Shown: positions 19,670 to 23,760 of the stretch, in pieces
How the letters are laid out: the number at the start of each line of letters is the position of its first letter
Numbering within the stretch: position 1 is the stretch's first letter
NCBI GenBank assembly: GCA_015146655.1
Contig: VKHL01000262.1
Span: 1-23,760 of the forward strand
DNA: 23,760 bases
DNA from: Ochromonas danica
Lineage: Eukaryota; Sar; Chrysophyceae; Chromulinales; Chromulinaceae
Direction: 5' to 3'
Notes under the pieces: generated by a model
What the model was told of the DNA's origin: nothing
Seen by the model: only the letters and a program-made list of their open reading frames with translations
The model's database searches: none
Translations under genes and position numbers: made by a program

Positions 19670-19942
19670 TATAAACAATCACTTCCCCTGTGATCTGTTG
19701 GCTATCCATAGACCATCTCATTCCTCCACTATTTCACGATCAAAAGCTATTAATGCAGATAGTGATGACATTTTATGCTTAGACAAGTTCTACACAACTG
19801 CTCTCACAACAGCATCATCTCCAAGAATGCCGCAGCAGGTCAATGATGAACACGCCAAACTAATCACTCATTCTCTTTCCCTCATCTACAGCACAATTAA
19901 CAGCAGCCAGCAGCCATGCTTTCATCCATAATTAGAATCTAA

Positions 19943-22590
19943 TTATGCCAGATATCTATAGATGGAGGGATTCTCAGGGTTTCTTTCAAGGTAATCTCGG
20001 TCAATCAAGGCCTCGATGCGCTGCTTGATGACCTTGGGATCAGGCTTGAACAAGGCCAGCTGAGCCATGACCTCTGCTATGAGTTGCTGATGAGACAACT
20101 GCTTGCGAGCCTTCATCGTGCGCACAATTGCTGCTTCAATGGCGAACTGCCGGTCTTCCTCGACTTTTTTCGCACTGTGATTGTCATCTAACAACGCCAT
20201 GGGCACACGGATATTACGAGTGGGGCAAGTGAAGGAGTCGTTGAACTGGAAGATATCTGTCTTGCGGATCTGTCCTTTGCTATTATCCTCTTTGCTCGCC
20301 CCTTCTGCTGCCGCTTCCACAGACTGACCAAGCAGCTTATTCACTTCTTCTTGACTAATTTTCTTGAGAATCTTGAACTTGCCGCAGCACAAGGAATGCA
20401 AGGCTTTCTTCAAGACATCGTCAGGCATGTTTAAAGCTTGTTGCAAAGTGCTGTAAGAGGCAATGCCAGAGCTTTGCAAGACTTCCTCCGGACTACTTGG
20501 GACACTGAGAGGGCTATTGAACAATAACAAAACAGCTGCTTGAACAATGGAGACAGATAGTTCATAAGCCTTCTTAAAGCCACCGAACAGAGCACGGATA
20601 TTCACATTGCCCAAGGAATAGACCCACGTCAGCTTTCTCTTGGAATTATTGGGCTGATTGTCATAATAGTTGCGGAAGACAGACATGCATTTCAACATGA
20701 CCGGCGGCAGTGTGAGCTCATTCAAGAGCTTGTATTGCGGCCAATGGCTGGTGGTCAAGATCTGCACTACAAAGGTCATCTTGGAGCCCAACAGAACAGG
20801 ATTATCTTTGCAAAAACGTTCAAAGGCAACACTTTGTTCCGAACCAATGGCCAAGTCGTTCATCATTCCTTCCATCTACGAAGAGAACACAGTTAGAGAC
20901 CAGCAAGAAAGAGAGATTGGACTGTGCACCTACTTTGGCAGTAAACTGAGCACCACAACGTGATTTAAGCTTGCCAATCATCGTTCTTTCCATATCATCC
21001 GATGCACTGCGTTGCTGAAGCAATCGCTTGGCGAGCTGCTGCCGATAGACTTCAGCGAAGAAGTCCTTGTCCGAGATATACATGAAGAGACACACCGTCT
21101 GCTCTAGGAAATGCTCTGTCTCACTCTCAGACAACTTCTCGGGAGTATTCTTACGAAGTAATCGATCGCAAAAGGAGGCCATAAGCTCAGCAGCTTTGTA
21201 CTTGTTGCCGCCAGACCCTCCCAGCAGGTCATCCTTGTTGACCAACTCTGTGAAGGCGTCCTGCAGAGCTCTGTGGAAGAGGTGATGATTGCTGAATTGA
21301 TTGGTCACCAAGCGCTGATACTTCTCATGAATAGCAATGAATTCTTTAATAAACTGCGCATCCTCATTCTCTTTCCCTTCAGCGCTTTCCTTCTCTTTCC
21401 CACCTTCTCCACCAACAACATCAGGATCAAGTCGACGCTCAATACAAGCGCTTCCAACCTCCAAAATGTGTCGCTTGAAGATATCAGCCATGGGTTCCAA
21501 ACCACCGTTTATACGGAACAGGAGGGAATACATGCGCTGCAAGTCCGCCAATTGATTGTTTTGCAAAAGAACGCGGCAACCAGAGCCTTCTTTCTCTAGT
21601 AAACTCTGAAGTTGCTTCTCCAAGAGCTCACGATCAACAACTTGCAACAACTTGGATTCCGTGTTAGCATGGAGGTAGTTCTTGACACGCTGTCGCTCAT
21701 CTTCCAACACTTTCTCCACTTTCACCAAATAGGCTGGCGTGCTGTCAGACGCAATCCAAATAGCAGCTTGACGAGAATAGAAGTCTTTGGATGCTTCTAG
21801 CAAGTCTCTTTCAAAGTCCTGCTCATAGGCCTCCAGGTTACCCAAGCCCATCGTCTCATAGATATCACAGCATTTCTTGACCAAGTCACGGTCAATGAGA
21901 ATATTGTTGCGCTCTTGGTCAATCAACCTTAACAAGGCTGATGTCACGGATGTCTTTACAACGGTATACACCAATCGCTTGTATAGTGTCAGACCAGCTT
22001 CGGATAGACTGGGTAGTTGGTGGTATCGAACATGATAACGATTGAGATAGACGAAGAAATGTGCATACCACTTATTCATGATTGTATGATTACTAGCACG
22101 TCTCACAAACTCTCTCAATAACTGTTCATCATGCAAGGCTTGTAATGCTGGCACGACCCTTGTGGTGAGGTATTCTGAAATACCTTCACTATGACAGGCA
22201 TAGAGCTTGTCTGACCAATTGAATGGCGTCTTCTGTGTGCACATGTTATAGCAAATCCTACAGAGAAAGCACAGCACACTTCATCAGTCATACATCTCTT
22301 CTTCACACTATAATGACATGATTGTCTTACGTGTAGATGTCACTGTAGACTTTGTTCGGAAACAGCTTTCCTCTCTTTAAACCTTCTTCTAACATATTCT
22401 ACAACAACATACAAGCAATGTCATCAAATCGAGAATGTACACACAGGCGGCAGGACTATGACTATGACCACCACACGTGTAATTTCCCAGTAACACACAA
22501 GGAGAGAATGCCCACCTCAAGAGGAACAAGTGCACGCTCTTTAATATCTCTAAACCCTTGTTCAAAGTGGATAATATTGGTATCATTCAT
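19943..22590 (-). CDS. Cullin, CUL1 type
   Basis: Exons on the - strand: 22590-22516, 22398-22331, 22257-20934, 20875-19943; phases 0, 2, 0; about 799 aa (human CUL1 is 776). The N-terminus (MNDTNIIHFEQGF..., VYSDIYTICYNMCTQK) matches the CUL1 helices that bind the SKP1/F-box adaptor, and YNMCTQK is the form I recall from plant CUL1. The cullin-homology region shows SASDDMERTMIGKLK and RKLTWVYSLG. The WHB domain carries IVRTMKARKQL, with the predicted NEDD8 acceptor at Lys744, and the protein ends in YRYLA as cullins do. It should be the scaffold of an SCF-type ubiquitin ligase, binding RBX1 at the C-terminal side, in nucleus and cytosol. A glycine- and glutamate-rich insertion (GGEGGKEKESAEGKENED) lies mid-protein and is not in human CUL1. 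Assignment to CUL1 rather than another cullin rests on the N-terminus. Confidence 0.93.
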
Positions 22591-22948
22591 TTTTCTTCTC
22601 TTCAATCACGGTCAGGTAGGATAACAACGTAAGAAGAATTTTCAAACCAAACAACGACAGAAAACAACGAATGACAAGATTTACAGCAAAAACAGAGTCA
22701 ACACTCCTTGAGTAAATAATAATCCTTCAGAAGTTCAGGAAGGTTAAGGATCAACAGGAATTTTAAGAAAGTGGCCAACAAGTAGAGTAATGTCAATAGA
22801 CTAGAGGCCAAGGTCTTCGAATTGATTCTTTCTTTCTCATCCCATCGCCTGCTGCATGCACTGCTGCCACTGTCAATATTATTACAATGCGCGGGATCTC
22901 CTGCCAAACGCTTTCTTCTTCATTAGTTGCTATTATTGACCCCCTCCT
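22591..22948. other. Spacer upstream of the cullin gene
   Basis: This 358-bp stretch should contain the cullin promoter and the 3' UTR of the - strand gene to its right. A 69-codon - strand frame (22698-22907) ends in a leucine-rich hydrophobic run, but it has no recognisable family. I could not join it to either neighbour. Confidence 0.4.
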
Positions 22949-23428
22949 CTATCTTTCTTCTTCTTCTTCTGCTTCTTCTGCTTCTTCTGCTTCTTCTGCT
23001 TCTTCTGCTTCTGCTTCTTCTGCTTCCGTTTTTTCTTCTTCCCTCCTTCTTTTTGATGACGGTGATGAGGATGGCTTCTTTTTTGCCCTTCGATCCTTCT
23101 TTAGTTCCTTAGCGGCTTCTGTTAATACCTCGATGACAGGCGAATCTGGTTCGGATTTTAATACTTTAGAGGAAGGACTTGGAGTGATAATTGGCACAAC
23201 AGATGCCGCTATCGTCGTTTTACTGAGAACAGAAGAGGTAGTAGGAGAAGATGAAGCCTCCTCATCAACAACAACAGGATGATGAATGGTAGCAGCAGTA
23301 TGTGAGGTAGCAGCTTCAGCAACAAGCGCAGTGGTAGCTATTAACAGCCGTGTGTTGTCTTCAACAACAACAGGCGTAATAACATCAATAGCAGCTGATC
23401 GTGATGGTGATGAAATCAAGTTCTGCTG
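22949..23428 (-). CDS. Probable last exon of an unidentified nuclear protein
   Basis: An open - strand frame of about 160 codons ends in TAG at 22949. It has no ATG, so it is probably a 3' exon; a possible acceptor is GATAAACAG before 23428. The sequence is low-complexity: Ala/Val/Ser/Thr-rich, then KKDRRAKKKP and SKRRR (a bipartite nuclear-localisation pattern), then an acidic Glu/Ala tail encoded by GAA/GCA-type triplets (22958-23030). LKSEPDSP fits the phosphorylation-dependent sumoylation motif (psi-K-x-E-x-x-S-P). No domain or family is recognised. The opposite strand is also open but would encode a serine run with no comparable logic. Treat the boundaries as provisional. Confidence 0.4.
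   Translation of the reverse strand, partial: QQNLISSPSRSAAIDVITPVVVEDNTRLLIATTALVAEAATSHTAATIHHPVVVDEEASSSPTTSSVLSKTTIAASVVPIITPSPSSKVLKSEPDSPVIEVLTEAAKELKKDRRAKKKPSSSPSSKRRREEEKTEAEEAEAEEAEEAEEAEEAEEEEER
22958..23035. repeat. CTT/CTG triplet tract
   Basis: Interrupted CTTCTTCTG triplets on the + strand. On the - strand they encode the alternating Glu/Ala tail of the frame ending at 22949. The tract is likely to be length-variable. Confidence 0.85.
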
Positions 23429-23509
23429 CTGTTTATCATCATCAAGAATTAAATCAATTTATTAAAAAATTAAATTTAAATCAATTACTCAGAGCTACAA
23501 AAAATTTAA

Positions 23510-23694
23510 TCAATTTATCAAATCAATCTTCTTCTTCTTGTTGTTCTTCTTGTTCTTCTTTTCCTTCTTCACCTTCATCTTCTCTGATTCTTCTTTTAGT
23601 TCTTCGTTGTCTTCTTCCTCTCGTTGTTCTTCTTCTTCATAACAGGGGAAGGAAACGATAGAAGAAGGTTCTTCTTCATGTCCTGTAGTGTTGC
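23510..23694 (-). CDS. Possible charged exon at the right edge
   Basis: After an acceptor-like GGGTTGCAG, a - strand frame of about 60 codons runs to TGA at 23510-23512. It begins NTTGHEEEPSSIVSF, then has a Glu-rich block and a Lys/Asn-rich block. Purine-rich DNA produces such frames by chance, so support is weak. It could belong to the same charged, probably nuclear, protein as 22949-23428 or to a separate gene that begins beyond the window. Confidence 0.2.
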
Positions 23695-23760
23695 CTGCAA
23701 CCCTTATTGCATTTATGTATTTCCTTAATTAGATTTAAGCATTTTCTTAGTAGTTATGTA

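Noticed and set aside
22887-23282. Serine-rich + strand frame
   Set aside because: It is the complement of the Glu/Ala-rich frame; the - strand version has a nuclear-signal pattern and is the more plausible coding strand.

Overview
The window is nuclear DNA of a eukaryote. Genes carry GT-AG introns, several only 58-99 bp long, and the sequence holds a neddylatable cullin, a transmembrane papain-family protease, simple-sequence repeats and a patch of CCCTAA telomere-type repeats. The CUL1 N-terminus contains YNMCTQK, which I recall from plant and algal CUL1. The LON-domain protein resembles the stand-alone LON proteins of plastids but carries a signal peptide, and the amino-acid permease is of a type I associate with microbes, oomycetes and algae. 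Together these suggest a protist or alga, perhaps a stramenopile with a secondary plastid, rather than an animal. That placement is inference.

Left third (1-7908): two tandem, paralogous ankyrin-repeat genes on the + strand. Only the 3' end of the first is present (829-1319), and it has an in-frame stop. The second (1710-7908) appears complete: 14 exons, about 680 aa. Exon 1 encodes a hydrophobic N-terminus and a coiled coil. Each of the next 12 exons encodes exactly one ankyrin repeat (102 or 105 bp, phase 0 at both ends), and a short last exon closes the frame. Four consecutive exons lie in a 692-bp tandem array (4248-6937) whose copies look identical, introns included. The introns hold a ~115-bp satellite also found in the first gene. 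This looks like a gene that grows and shrinks by whole in-frame repeats, a set-up similar to the exon-shuffled repeat receptors described in brown algae.

Middle (7909-16590): an intergenic stretch with telomere-like repeats; an AFG2-family (AFG2B/SPATA5L1-like) double-AAA ATPase on + (8663-11062, four exons); a convergent, intronless papain-family protease on - (11837-13516) with a C-terminal membrane anchor and two endolysosomal sorting motifs; then an APC-superfamily permease on - (14606-16590, five exons).

Right (16591-23760): a ~1.8-kb spacer between divergent genes; a secreted or organelle-targeted LON-domain protein on + (18433-19669, three exons); a convergent CUL1-type cullin on - (19943-22590, four exons); and low-complexity coding-like exons of an unidentified, probably nuclear, protein on - at the window's right edge. 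Apart from the ankyrin pair the genes look functionally unrelated. I see no operon-like logic. All exon boundaries were read by hand from splice consensus, reading phase and remembered family alignments.
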